Position numbers and translations under genes: made by a program
DNA from: Saccharicrinis sp.
GTDB lineage: Bacteria > Bacteroidota > Bacteroidia > Bacteroidales > Marinilabiliaceae
Length of the DNA: 32,608 nt
Reading direction: 5' to 3'
NCBI GenBank assembly: GCA_024635555.1
Contig: JAGXIO010000189.1
Location: 1-32,608 of the forward strand
Notes under the pieces: generated by a model
Told to the model about the DNA's origin: nothing
The model's input: the letters and a program-made list of their open reading frames with translations, nothing else
Database searches by the model: none
Part shown: in pieces, positions 7,926 to 15,653 of the stretch
Layout: the number at the start of each line of letters is the position of its first letter
How positions within the stretch are numbered: the first letter of the stretch is position 1

Positions 7926-8211
7926 ATGCAACAAACTGTATATCGGTCTTTTAATTGGGCTGATACTACCCATCATTACCTCCTATGCCATATTCTATTT
8001 CCGTTTTGGCGATACATTGTCATTTAAGGAGTTTGCGGACGGACTGCTACAATTGCATGGTTTTACCAAACTACTCAGCTTAAGCGTAATACCCAACCTT
8101 CTATTTTTTTTAATAGCCATTAAGCTCGAACGTTTGTTAGCAGCCAGAGGCATTGTTACGGCTACTTTATTGTATGCCATTGTGGTAGTGATTTTAAAGT
8201 TTGCGTTGTAG
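7915..8211 (+). CDS. Small three-helix membrane protein, function unknown
   Basis: A 98-residue protein starting inside the surE 3' end (overlap 11 bp), consistent with translational coupling. It has three hydrophobic segments: LYIGLLIGLILPIITSYAIF, then LLSLSVIPNLLFFLIAI, then VTATLLYAIVVVILKFAL, joined by short charged loops (FKEFADGLLQLHGFTK and KLERLLAARG). It is predicted to sit in the inner membrane. No named domain was recognised. Its place between surE and lpxB suggests a conserved gene order and perhaps an envelope role, but that is inference from position alone. Confidence 0.75.
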   Translation: MNCKCNKLYIGLLIGLILPIITSYAIFYFRFGDTLSFKEFADGLLQLHGFTKLLSLSVIPNLLFFLIAIKLERLLAARGIVTATLLYAIVVVILKFAL

Positions 8212-8325
8212 CGGTTGGCGATTGGCGTGGAGTTTCGAGTTCAAGGTTTGAAGTTTTGAAGTTGGAATCGTTTAGCTCAATATCTTTTGTCTATTATCTA
8301 TTATCTAAAAGTCTTATTTGAAAAA
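8212..8325. other. Short low-complexity spacer before lpxB
   Basis: The 114-bp spacer contains an imperfect GGTTGGCGATTGGCG tract, a GTTCAAGGTTTGAAGTTTTG tract and a TCTATTATCTATTATCTA duplication. TAGCGGTTGGCGA resembles TAGCGGGTGGCGA at about 4009. It has no gene and no clear promoter box. Confidence 0.4.
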
Positions 8326-9453
8326 ATGAAATACTACATCATAGCGGGCGAGCCTTCGGGCGATTTGCACGCATCCAATTTAATGAAACAACTAAAGGTT
8401 GAGGATACTGACTGCGAATTTAGGTTCTGGGGTGGTGATTTAATGGAAGAGGTTGGTGGTCATTTGGTGCGGCATTACTCGCATACCGCCTTTATGGGCA
8501 TTAAATCGGTGTTATTAAATTTGGGTAAGATAAAAGCCAATTTTAAACTGTGCAAAAGCGATTTACTGTATTACAATCCCGATGTGCTGATATTGGTGGA
8601 TTACCCTGGATTTAATTTGAGGATGGCTCAATTTGCCAAAAAAAAGGGTATTAAAGTTTTTTATTATATCTCGCCAAAAATATGGGCATGGAATACTGGA
8701 AGGGTAAAAAAGATAAAAGCTTATGTAGATAAAATGTTTACCATATTGCCCTTCGAAACAAAATTTTACGAAGAGCACGGTGTACCGATTGATTATGTTG
8801 GCAACCCAGTGCTGGATGCCATAGCACAGCGCAACAACAAAGGTGAGGATGCAAATACCTTTAAGCTGCGAAACAATTTAGACACCAGACCCATGGTGGC
8901 ATTGTTGGCAGGCTCCAGAAAACAGGAGCTCCATTATGTGCTGCCCGAGATGCTGAAGATGATAGTGGAGTTTCCCGAATATCAGTTTGTAATTGCCGGT
9001 GCACCATCGTTTACGGGTACCGATTACAAGCCTTTTTTACAGGGAAAAGATGTTAAGATAATTTACAAACAAACCTACGAACTGTTGCAACAAGCTCAAG
9101 GGGCGCTGGTTACATCCGGAACAGCAACGCTGGAAGCAGCCCTATTGGATTGTCCGCAGATTGTGTGTTATAAAATGGGAGGCGGCAAAAACTTTTATAA
9201 GTTTCTTAAAAAGTTTGTGCTCAAAGTGGAGCATATCTCTCTGGTTAATTTAATATTGAACAAGGCCGGTGTTAAGGAATTGATTCAGGATGAGCTTAAT
9301 TTTACCGATTTAAAACAAGAGCTCAATAAATTACTCAAGGATCAGGATTATAGAATTGATATATTTAACAACTATAACGAGTTGCGAGAAATTATGGGAC
9401 AGCCAGGAACCAGTTCACGCGCGGCAAAATTAATGGTTAAGGCATTAAGGTAG
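8326..9453 (+). CDS. lpxB: Lipid-A-disaccharide synthase
   Basis: A 375-residue family GT19 glycosyltransferase that joins UDP-2,3-diacylglucosamine and lipid X to form lipid A disaccharide at the cytoplasmic face of the inner membrane. Diagnostic motifs are YYIIAGEPSGDLHASNLM at the N-terminus, LVDYPGFNLRMA, YYISPKIWAWNTGRVKKI, YVGNPVLDA, LLAGSRKQEL and TSGTATLEAALLDCP, in the expected order. The ATG at 8326 gives the conserved start; an in-frame extension to 8287 runs through the low-complexity spacer and is not supported. It follows surE and the small membrane protein on the same strand and is followed by a terminator, so it likely ends that unit. Confidence 0.97.
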   Translation: MKYYIIAGEPSGDLHASNLMKQLKVEDTDCEFRFWGGDLMEEVGGHLVRHYSHTAFMGIKSVLLNLGKIKANFKLCKSDLLYYNPDVLILVDYPGFNLRMAQFAKKKGIKVFYYISPKIWAWNTGRVKKIKAYVDKMFTILPFETKFYEEHGVPIDYVGNPVLDAIAQRNNKGEDANTFKLRNNLDTRPMVALLAGSRKQELHYVLPEMLKMIVEFPEYQFVIAGAPSFTGTDYKPFLQGKDVKIIYKQTYELLQQAQGALVTSGTATLEAALLDCPQIVCYKMGGGKNFYKFLKKFVLKVEHISLVNLILNKAGVKELIQDELNFTDLKQELNKLLKDQDYRIDIFNNYNELREIMGQPGTSSRAAKLMVKALR

Positions 9454-9500
9454 TTAAGGGGGATTTGTCCACGAAATTTATTAACAAACATTATTAATAG

Positions 9501-9519
9501 AACTGCTGCGCAGTTTTTT
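9501..9519 (+). terminator. Intrinsic terminator after lpxB
   Basis: AACTGC-TGC-GCAGTT forms a perfect 6-bp stem with a 3-nt loop and runs into TTTTTT. It lies 48 bp after the lpxB stop. The stem is short, so efficiency may be modest. Confidence 0.5.
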
Positions 9520-9522
9520 CTT

Positions 9523-9600
9523 GTCCACGAATTACACAAATTACACGAATTAATTTTAATCCATAATTTTTAATTAATGTAATTCGTTAAATTCGTGGAT
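9523..9600. repeat. Inverted-repeat intergenic element (CCACGAATT type)
   Basis: The left arm GTCCACGAATTACACAAATT plus ACACGAATTAA is an imperfect inverted copy of the right arm ending AATTCGTTAAATTCGTGGAT, with an AT-rich centre. The left arm also contains a short internal tandem of the ATTACAC unit. The arms could form a hairpin of about 30 bp. Similar CCACGAATTA-type sequences recur between genes in many Bacteroidota genomes, as I recall. It lies between the lpxB terminator and gldF. Confidence 0.6.
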
Positions 9601-9631
9601 AAAAATCGTTTCAAACAGAAATTATATTTCT

Positions 9632-10360
9632 ATGTGGAGTTTATATCGTAAAGAAATATCGTCCTTTTTCAGTTCGGTTACTGGCTATTTGGTGGCGGGC
9701 GTGTTTTTAGTGCTCACAGGCTTGTTTTTGTGGGTGATACCCGGCCAAATGAATATTTTATTTGGCGGTTACGCCAGCTTAGATTCTTTGTTTTACCTAG
9801 CCCCGTGGCTCTACCTTTTTTTGGTGCCCGCTGTAACCATGCGCTTATTTGCCGACGAAAAACGCACCGGCACCATGGAGCTGCTTTACACCCGCCCCAT
9901 AAGCGAATGGCATATCGTAATGGCCAAGTATTTAGCCGGATTTACTTTGGTTGTTATCAGTCTGGCACCCACTTTGGTTTATTTTTACTCTGTAATTCAG
10001 CTGGGTAACCCCGTGGGTAATATCGATTTTGGCGGAACCTGGGGCTCGTTTATCGGACTGCTCTTTTTGTCTGGCATTTACGTGGCCATCGGTATTTTCT
10101 GCTCCTCGCTTACCGATAACCAAATCGTATCCTTTATCATGGCCGTAGTGCTCAGCTTTGTATTTTACTATGGCTTCGAAGCCTTATCGCAAATGGTATC
10201 CGGAAGCAGCCAGTCGCTTATTGTTTTTATGGGTATCGATGAGCATTATCAATCCATGAGCCGCGGAGTATTAGACTCAAGAGATGTGATTTATTTTTTA
10301 AGTATGATAACGCTCTTTCTTTACCTGACGCGTACGGTGTTAAGCAGCAAAAAATGGTGA
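9632..10360 (+). CDS. gldF: Gliding motility ABC transporter permease GldF
   Basis: A 242-residue ABC-2 type permease with about six membrane helices. The N-terminus MWSLYRKEISSFFSSVTGYL and the conserved loop FADEKRTGTMELLYTRPISEWHIVMAKYLAG are characteristic of GldF and related NosY-like permeases. It is the membrane subunit of the Gld ABC complex, needed for gliding in Flavobacterium johnsoniae, acting with the ATPase GldA and the auxiliary protein GldG. gldG starts 4 bp downstream, so the two are almost certainly co-transcribed. gldA is not in the window; in several gliding Bacteroidota it lies elsewhere. Confidence 0.93.
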   Translation: MWSLYRKEISSFFSSVTGYLVAGVFLVLTGLFLWVIPGQMNILFGGYASLDSLFYLAPWLYLFLVPAVTMRLFADEKRTGTMELLYTRPISEWHIVMAKYLAGFTLVVISLAPTLVYFYSVIQLGNPVGNIDFGGTWGSFIGLLFLSGIYVAIGIFCSSLTDNQIVSFIMAVVLSFVFYYGFEALSQMVSGSSQSLIVFMGIDEHYQSMSRGVLDSRDVIYFLSMITLFLYLTRTVLSSKKW

Positions 10361-10364
10361 TTTC

Positions 10365-12062
10365 ATGAAAAAAATAAACAAAATAAAAGACATACGAAAC
10401 CTAATTATCTTGGTTTTTGCCATTGTACTTCTTAACCTGATAGTCGGTTCTTGGTTCTTTCGTTTGGATCTCACCAGCGAAAAACGTTTCTCCCTATCGG
10501 ATAATACCAAGGAACTGCTGGCTCATATGGATGAACCCATCGTATTTGAAGTTTACCTCGAAGGGGATTTGAATGTTGATTTTTCAAAATTTGCCAAAGC
10601 TACCCGCGAACTGATGAACGAATTTAGCATCTATGGCGGACGGAATATCGAATACGAATTTATTGACCCTACCGAAGGAACCCAGAAAGAAAAAAAACAA
10701 AAGCTCGACGAACTGGAAGAGCTGGGCTTAAATCCGCAACCTGTTTTTGAACAAGCCGAAGACGGGCGAAACACCACCACCTATGTGTATCCTTATGCCC
10801 TACTATCCGTTAACGACACACGACTTCCCATTAATTTATTGGATAATATAAAAGGCTTTTCGGGTGCCGAAAACCTAAACAAGTCCATTGAGGGACTGGA
10901 GTTTAAATTTACCGATGCCATACGCCGTATAACCCTGGGTGATAAACCCAAGATAGCATTTTTGGAAGGCCATGGAGAGCTAGACGAACTGGACGTGATG
11001 GACATTACTAAACATCTTTCGCAGTATTATCAAGTAGAAAGAGGCGTCATTGGCAACGATCCAAATATTCTGGATCCGTACAAAGCCATTATCATCGCCA
11101 AACCACAAACCCAATTTTCCGAAAGCGATAAGTTTGTCATTGACCAATATATGATGAATGGCGGGCGCGTAATGTGGTTGGTGGATGCCGTTAACATTAC
11201 CCTCGACAGCCTGCGTAGTGCCACAGAAACGGTGGGCATGATGGCCGATTTGAATATTGGAGATCAGCTGTTTAAATATGGCGTGCGCATCAATCCTGTT
11301 CTTATTCAGGATATTCAGGCCGCCATGATACCCATAACGGTGACAGGTGCTGGCGGAGAGCCAAAAATTGTACCTGCCCCCTGGCTGTATAGCCCCTTGC
11401 TTATACCCCAGCCCAACCACCCCATTTCGCGCAATATGAATGTGGTGCAGGGCGAGTTCGTAAGTTTCATCGATACCGTTAACAGCCAGCTAAACATTAA
11501 ACGAACCATATTACTGCGCACTTCACGTTATGCTAAGGCCGACCAGGTTCCTGTTTTCGTGAGCCTGGGTTTTGTAAACGAAAAACCCGACCGCAGCACT
11601 TTCACCCAATCCTTTATGCCCGTTGCCATTATTCAGGAAGGCGTTTTTGAGTCTGTGTTCCAAAACAGGATGATACCCCAAAACATTTCGCCCCAACCTT
11701 TAGAGATAAAAAAGGAGAGCCAGCCCACAAAAATGATCGTGGTGGCCGATGGCGACCTAATAAAAAACGAGGTACGCTTTAAAAATTCGAATCCTAAAAT
11801 CATACCCCTAGGCTACGACCAACTCAGCGGACAAACCTTTGGCAACAAGGATTTCATTTTAAACGCCGTCAACTACCTATGCGACGACTCCGGTTGGATG
11901 AACCTCAGAGCCAGGAGTTACACCCTGCGCCTCTTGGATAAAAACAAAGTGGCCGATGAATCCCTTTATTGGAAAATAGTAAATATGGTACTTCCCCTGC
12001 TCATCATTTTGGCTATGGGACTTGCATTTACTTTTTATAGGAGGTATAAGTATAGGAAGTAG
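10365..12062 (+). CDS. gldG: Gliding motility ABC transporter auxiliary protein GldG
   Basis: A 565-residue protein with an N-terminal membrane anchor (IRNLIILVFAIVLLNLIVGS), a large periplasmic region and a C-terminal helix (MVLPLLIILAMGLAFTFYRR) ending in a short basic tail. After the first helix, FRLDLTSEKRFSLSDNTKELL is the highly conserved start of the GldG/ABC-auxiliary family. The central region with IAFLEGHGELDE..D is a ThuA/GATase-like fold, as in related DUF4350-type proteins, and lacks an obvious catalytic residue. It is coupled to gldF and thought to act in the same inner-membrane complex. Length and architecture agree with the family; no truncation is seen. Confidence 0.93.
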   Translation: MKKINKIKDIRNLIILVFAIVLLNLIVGSWFFRLDLTSEKRFSLSDNTKELLAHMDEPIVFEVYLEGDLNVDFSKFAKATRELMNEFSIYGGRNIEYEFIDPTEGTQKEKKQKLDELEELGLNPQPVFEQAEDGRNTTTYVYPYALLSVNDTRLPINLLDNIKGFSGAENLNKSIEGLEFKFTDAIRRITLGDKPKIAFLEGHGELDELDVMDITKHLSQYYQVERGVIGNDPNILDPYKAIIIAKPQTQFSESDKFVIDQYMMNGGRVMWLVDAVNITLDSLRSATETVGMMADLNIGDQLFKYGVRINPVLIQDIQAAMIPITVTGAGGEPKIVPAPWLYSPLLIPQPNHPISRNMNVVQGEFVSFIDTVNSQLNIKRTILLRTSRYAKADQVPVFVSLGFVNEKPDRSTFTQSFMPVAIIQEGVFESVFQNRMIPQNISPQPLEIKKESQPTKMIVVADGDLIKNEVRFKNSNPKIIPLGYDQLSGQTFGNKDFILNAVNYLCDDSGWMNLRARSYTLRLLDKNKVADESLYWKIVNMVLPLLIILAMGLAFTFYRRYKYRK

Positions 12063-12179
12063 TTGTGCCGGAGCTAGGCTGAGTTAAATAAATAGAGAAA
12101 AACCTTTCTAATTATTTGTGTAGTCTATAAAAACGTTGAAAAACTGTTCAAATACTATTCTGATAGATAGTAAAATATT

Positions 12180-12262
12180 ATGAACATATTTCGTATATTC
12201 GGAACGACATGCTCATAAAAACCGGAAGAGACATGGATATATATTCGATAGTGAACGTATAA
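12180..12262 (+). promoter_or_regulatory. Repeated leader with -7-like box and a 9-codon aborted frame
   Basis: 12180-12211 is 28/32 identical to 32321-32352, which precedes the amj-like gene. Both hold a TATATTyG box (here TATATTCG at 12194-12201). At about the same distance downstream there is an ATG (12233), but here its frame closes after MDIYSIVNV at 12260-12262. The picture is a promoter plus start from which the gene has been lost, leaving a later gene at 12307. The rest of 12063-12306 shows nothing else. Confidence 0.45.
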
Positions 12263-12306
12263 CAAGTTTATGCCAGAATTTAGAGTCTATGCTCGAGAGT
12301 TAACAC

Positions 12307-13053
12307 ATGAAAACATTTCAAGTAAAGAATTTTCGTATGCGGAAAAAATTCATTAGATATCTCATTCTCTCCATCGTATTGATTTCGAGTTCTGACTATT
12401 TAGAAGCAAAAAAAGTTTCCGGATTCATTATTACTGAATTTTCGGATACAATTTATGGCACAATACGTATGTCAGAATTTAATCTTTTAACTGGCGGATG
12501 GATTTTTCATGGTATAAATTTAGCTCCATTTCATTTTGAAGTTAGTTTTAGAAAAAATAAAAATGAGAGATTTAGAAATTTTCAAGCTGGAGAAATATTA
12601 GAATTTGGATTTACCTATAAATCAATAGATTATTATTTTCATAGTTTTATTTTAGAATCAAATAGTATTTTTAAAAACGAAAGGAGAAGGCATCGGTTTT
12701 TGCAGTTATGTTATAAAGGAAAAATATCTCTTTATAAAAACGTATCTCAAATAACAACTCGTGATTATTATATAAACACTTCGCTTAATAACTATCATCA
12801 ATATTATGACTATTGTGACTATTATTTATTCAACAAAAATTTAGGCCTAACAAAAGTTGAAATTACAAAAAACATAAAAACAATAAATGATTTATTATTT
12901 CTATACGGTATTGAAGAAGAATTTTTAGAAAGAATACCTATAGCTGCAAAATTAAAAGATATAAAAGCAGTTTTAATGAAATATGAGGTTTGGCTTTATA
13001 AAAAAGAATATATAAACTTGGCACAGTCAAGTAGGCAGCCTACGGCCATTTGA
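12307..13053 (+). CDS. Secreted protein of unknown function, AT-rich
   Basis: A 248-residue protein with a signal peptide. A second ATG at 12340 (MRKKFIRYLILSIVLISSS) gives a more typical one, so the true start may be there. The mature part begins KVSGFIITEFSDTIYGTIRM and continues with FRNFQAGEILEFGF, FLQLCYKGKISLYKNV and YYLFNKNLGLTKVE. This pattern of short strands followed by a helical C-terminus resembles a group of unnamed Bacteroidota secreted proteins, as I recall; no characterised function is known to me. Codon use is markedly more A/T-rich than gldFG next door. The last residues (AQSSRQPTAI) run into a GTAGGC-A-GCCTAC palindrome at 13030-13042, so the original C-terminus may have been altered. 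Confidence 0.6.
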   Translation: MKTFQVKNFRMRKKFIRYLILSIVLISSSDYLEAKKVSGFIITEFSDTIYGTIRMSEFNLLTGGWIFHGINLAPFHFEVSFRKNKNERFRNFQAGEILEFGFTYKSIDYYFHSFILESNSIFKNERRRHRFLQLCYKGKISLYKNVSQITTRDYYINTSLNNYHQYYDYCDYYLFNKNLGLTKVEITKNIKTINDLLFLYGIEEEFLERIPIAAKLKDIKAVLMKYEVWLYKKEYINLAQSSRQPTAI

Positions 13054-13091
13054 TCGCCAGTCACTTCTATCTATTTATCGCAACGCTTAAT

Positions 13092-13171
13092 CCATTAAAA
13101 ACTATGGAATTTGATAAATGGCTTAGGAAGTTGAAAGACTTAAAAGCCAAGACGAAAATTCTTTCTAAAGT
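13092..13171 (+). pseudogene. Fragment of a HigB/RelE-type toxin
   Basis: In frame 3 the sequence reads PLKTMEFDKWLRKLKDLKAK then TKILSKV. This closely resembles the N-terminal helices of phage-derived Gp49/HigB-like mRNA interferases (pattern tEFdkWLrkLKD.kAkakIl.RI). Beyond 13171 the frame continues as unrelated residues (VSINFKTSICIPF) and stops at 13239-13241. The catalytic C-terminal half, with its basic and aromatic residues, is missing and no antitoxin gene follows. I read this as a decayed toxin-antitoxin remnant. The remaining bases of 13054-13303 hold no other recognisable gene. Confidence 0.5.
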
Positions 13172-13303
13172 GGTTTCAATCAATTTTAAAACAAGCATTT
13201 GCATTCCATTTCAAGATTTCATTACACCCTCCCCTGAGTAATGTGCATTGCCTGTTTATAGGCTTATTGTTTTTGGGGACTCCGCCAATGTGTACTGGTT
13301 TTA

Positions 13304-14464
13304 TCACTTGGTTATTTTATTGACCACAAGTGCGATGGCACCATCCCCAGTAACATTACAAGCCGTTCCAAAACTATCCATGGCAATATACAATGCGATC
13401 ATTAAGCCTATCATTTCTTCATTAAAGCCTAACATGGATTGCAAAACTCCTATGGCGGCCATAATCGCACCTCCCGGAACCCCAGGAGCAGCAACCATAG
13501 CTATTCCCAACATAAAAATAAAACCAGCAAAAAGCGTAAAATTAAAGGGCACTCCTTCCAAAATCATTAACGCCATTGCACATGCTGTAATTTTCATCAC
13601 ACTCCCCGATAAGTGTATTGTAGCACACAGCGGAATTACAAAACCTGCAATTTTTTCAGAGACACCATTTTTCAGCGTTTGTTGTAAAGTTACCGGAATA
13701 GTGGCAGCCGAGGATTGCGTTCCTAAGGCAGTAAAATAAGCAGGCATCATGGTAGCCAATAAGCGTAAGGGATTCCTTTTAGTAAATATTCCTGCAACGG
13801 TATATTGAAGCAGCAACAGGATGATGTGCAAGGCAAAAATAACACCAATGATGTTTACGAATACAGAGAGTATCGAGTACACTTTTCCGCTAAAAGACAT
13901 ATTTGCAAATATTCCTAATATAAAAAGCGGCAATAGCGGCACAATAACCTTCTCAATCAGCTGCATTATAATTATCTGAAAATCTTTAACAACTAATTTT
14001 AGAGTTGATTTTTCCTGATAAGCCAGCCCTAAGCCAATTACAAACGCCAATACTAAAGCCGTCATTACGTCTAGAACTACCGGGATTGTAATACTAAAAT
14101 AGGGCGATAATTCCTTTGCTGTCTCAGCTATCTGTGCCGTTTTATCTACATAAGATTCCAAAAGTGATGGAAAAATACCCGAAGTGATTAAATAGGTCGA
14201 AAATCCCGAAAAAAGCGTGGATCCATAAGCAATAGCAGTAGTAAGCAAAAGCAATTTTCCTGCACCTTTACCCAAATCCGAAATAGCCGGCATAATAAGC
14301 CCCATTATAATCAAAGGAATTGCAAAGTTTAAAAACTGACTGAAGAAGGCGTTAAAAGTGGCAAAAATTCTATTAATAGATTCCGGCAAATAGAGGCCAA
14401 AAACAATCCCAAAAACAATGGACAGAAAAACTTTAAACAGTAAGTTGGAAAATAAACGCTTCAT
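13304..14464 (-). CDS. Dicarboxylate/amino acid:cation symporter (SLC1/DAACS family)
   Basis: A 386-residue secondary transporter of the glutamate/dicarboxylate symporter family (PF00375). The N-terminus LLFKVFLSIVFGIVFGLYLPE is typical. The conserved HP1 serine-rich tip is present as SSAATIPVTLQ, the HP2 region as APGVPGGAIMAAIG, and the last-helix binding motif as DSFGTACNVTGDGA. The TM7 motif, usually NMDGTA, is replaced by HLSGS (in ATIHLSGSVMK), so the cation and substrate preference may differ from GltP or DctA. Family members are inner-membrane trimers driven by Na+ or H+. It is transcribed toward the toxin fragment and diverges from the NIPSNAP gene. The intergenic 14465-14690 shows no clear promoter. 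Confidence 0.9.
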   Translation of the reverse strand: MKRLFSNLLFKVFLSIVFGIVFGLYLPESINRIFATFNAFFSQFLNFAIPLIIMGLIMPAISDLGKGAGKLLLLTTAIAYGSTLFSGFSTYLITSGIFPSLLESYVDKTAQIAETAKELSPYFSITIPVVLDVMTALVLAFVIGLGLAYQEKSTLKLVVKDFQIIIMQLIEKVIVPLLPLFILGIFANMSFSGKVYSILSVFVNIIGVIFALHIILLLLQYTVAGIFTKRNPLRLLATMMPAYFTALGTQSSAATIPVTLQQTLKNGVSEKIAGFVIPLCATIHLSGSVMKITACAMALMILEGVPFNFTLFAGFIFMLGIAMVAAPGVPGGAIMAAIGVLQSMLGFNEEMIGLMIALYIAMDSFGTACNVTGDGAIALVVNKITK

Positions 14465-14690
14465 AATTGTGGCTTAATTAAAAAAGACTCGTTTGCGACT
14501 TCAATTTTATAAGTCTGCTAATATAGAGGGAATGGCGTTATAAATGAATTTTTTTGTAACAAACAACACGATATCTAAAAATAACTCATTTAAAAGAATT
14601 CAGGTATTGGATGATAAAATACAAAAGACTAACAAACTATTGTATCTTGCAATATTCGTATAAATCACAAAACTCCTAAATTTTTATACT

Positions 14691-15494
14691 ATGAGAAATA
14701 TACACTTTATGAGAACCCTGAATCAAAAGCTCAAGACATTGATTGCCATTTGCTTATTGATGTTTGCCATGTCGACAATGGCAGCAGAACGTAATATTTA
14801 CCAAATTAAAATTTATAGTCTTGAAAATGCACCTCAAGAACAAGGGTTGGACAAGTATCTGAAAGAGGCTTTTATACCTGCGATGCACCGTGCCGGGATT
14901 AGCAATGTGGGCGTTTTTAAACCAGTAGAAGAAGATGAAAACGCGAGTAAATTGATTTATGTTTTTATTCCTTTTAAATCGATTGATGAATTTGAAAAAC
15001 TTGAGTCGAAGTTGAGCGGGGACGAACAATACCAGAAAGAGGGCAGCGATTATATCAATGCAGCTTTCGACAATGCACCTTATGCTAGAATTGAAAGTGT
15101 TTTATTAAGAGCCTTTAAAGCGATGCCTGAATTCGGTGTTCCCAAACACGGTACTCCCCCGTCTGAAAGGATATATGAACTAAGAAGCTATCAAGGAGCA
15201 ACTGAAAAATATTATCAAAAAAAGGTGCAAATGTTTAACGATGGCGGAGAGACGCAGCTTTTTATAGATCTGGGATTCCAGCCTATTTTCTTTGGTGAAG
15301 TAATTTCAGGTAAGATGATGCCAAACCTCATGTACTTAACTACATTTAAGAACAAGGAATCACAAATGAAACTCTGGGATGCTTTTAGAATCGCACCACT
15401 TTGGCAAACTCTAAAAGCCGATGAGCAATATGCACACACCGTTTCGCAAAGCGATAAATATTATTTACACCCAACTGATTATTCGGATTTGTAA
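14691..15494 (+). CDS. Secreted NIPSNAP-domain protein
   Basis: A 267-residue protein with a signal peptide (about 1-32, cleaved near STMAAE) and two ferredoxin-like NIPSNAP domains. The first (about 33-130) starts with RNIYQIKIYSLENAPQEQGL, and the second (about 160-262) with ERIYELRSYQGATEKYYQKK. The second also contains FNDGGETQLFIDLGFQPIFF and MPNLMYLTTFKNKESQMKLW, closely matching the family pattern. Similar secreted NIPSNAP proteins are common in Bacteroidota and Planctomycetes, and their biochemical role is unknown. A second ATG at 14709 could be the start. It is a single gene followed by a strong terminator. Confidence 0.87.
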   Translation: MRNIHFMRTLNQKLKTLIAICLLMFAMSTMAAERNIYQIKIYSLENAPQEQGLDKYLKEAFIPAMHRAGISNVGVFKPVEEDENASKLIYVFIPFKSIDEFEKLESKLSGDEQYQKEGSDYINAAFDNAPYARIESVLLRAFKAMPEFGVPKHGTPPSERIYELRSYQGATEKYYQKKVQMFNDGGETQLFIDLGFQPIFFGEVISGKMMPNLMYLTTFKNKESQMKLWDAFRIAPLWQTLKADEQYAHTVSQSDKYYLHPTDYSDL

Positions 15495-15600
15495 ATGGCA
15501 ATGTGGTTTCAGTGAAAGTTTATGCCAAAAACTGATGCATCGACACCATTAAATACCAATGCCTTATATTTTACATGTGCGACAAGCACTATAAAACCAT

Positions 15601-15637
15601 AAAAAGGTTGTCCAAAACTTTCGGACAACCTTTTTTT
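15601..15637. terminator. Bidirectional intrinsic terminator
   Basis: AAAAAGGTTGTCC (15601-15613) pairs perfectly with GGACAACCTTTTT (15623-15635) around a 9-nt loop. T runs flank both sides, so it can stop transcripts from both the NIPSNAP gene (plus) and the metalloprotease gene (minus), which converge here. Confidence 0.88.
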
Positions 15638-15653
15638 ATATATCACCTTTAAT

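Noticed and set aside
10980-11420. 146-codon minus-strand frame
   Set aside because: Antisense shadow of gldG, which is complete and has clear family motifs.
12254-12306. CGTATAACAAG...GTTAAC arrangement resembling an integron attC site
   Set aside because: The core-like words are about 40 bp apart and the interior lacks the paired stem of attC; no integron integrase is in the window.
13248-13739. 163-codon plus-strand frame
   Set aside because: Antisense to the SLC1 symporter; its length follows from the codon composition of the true gene.
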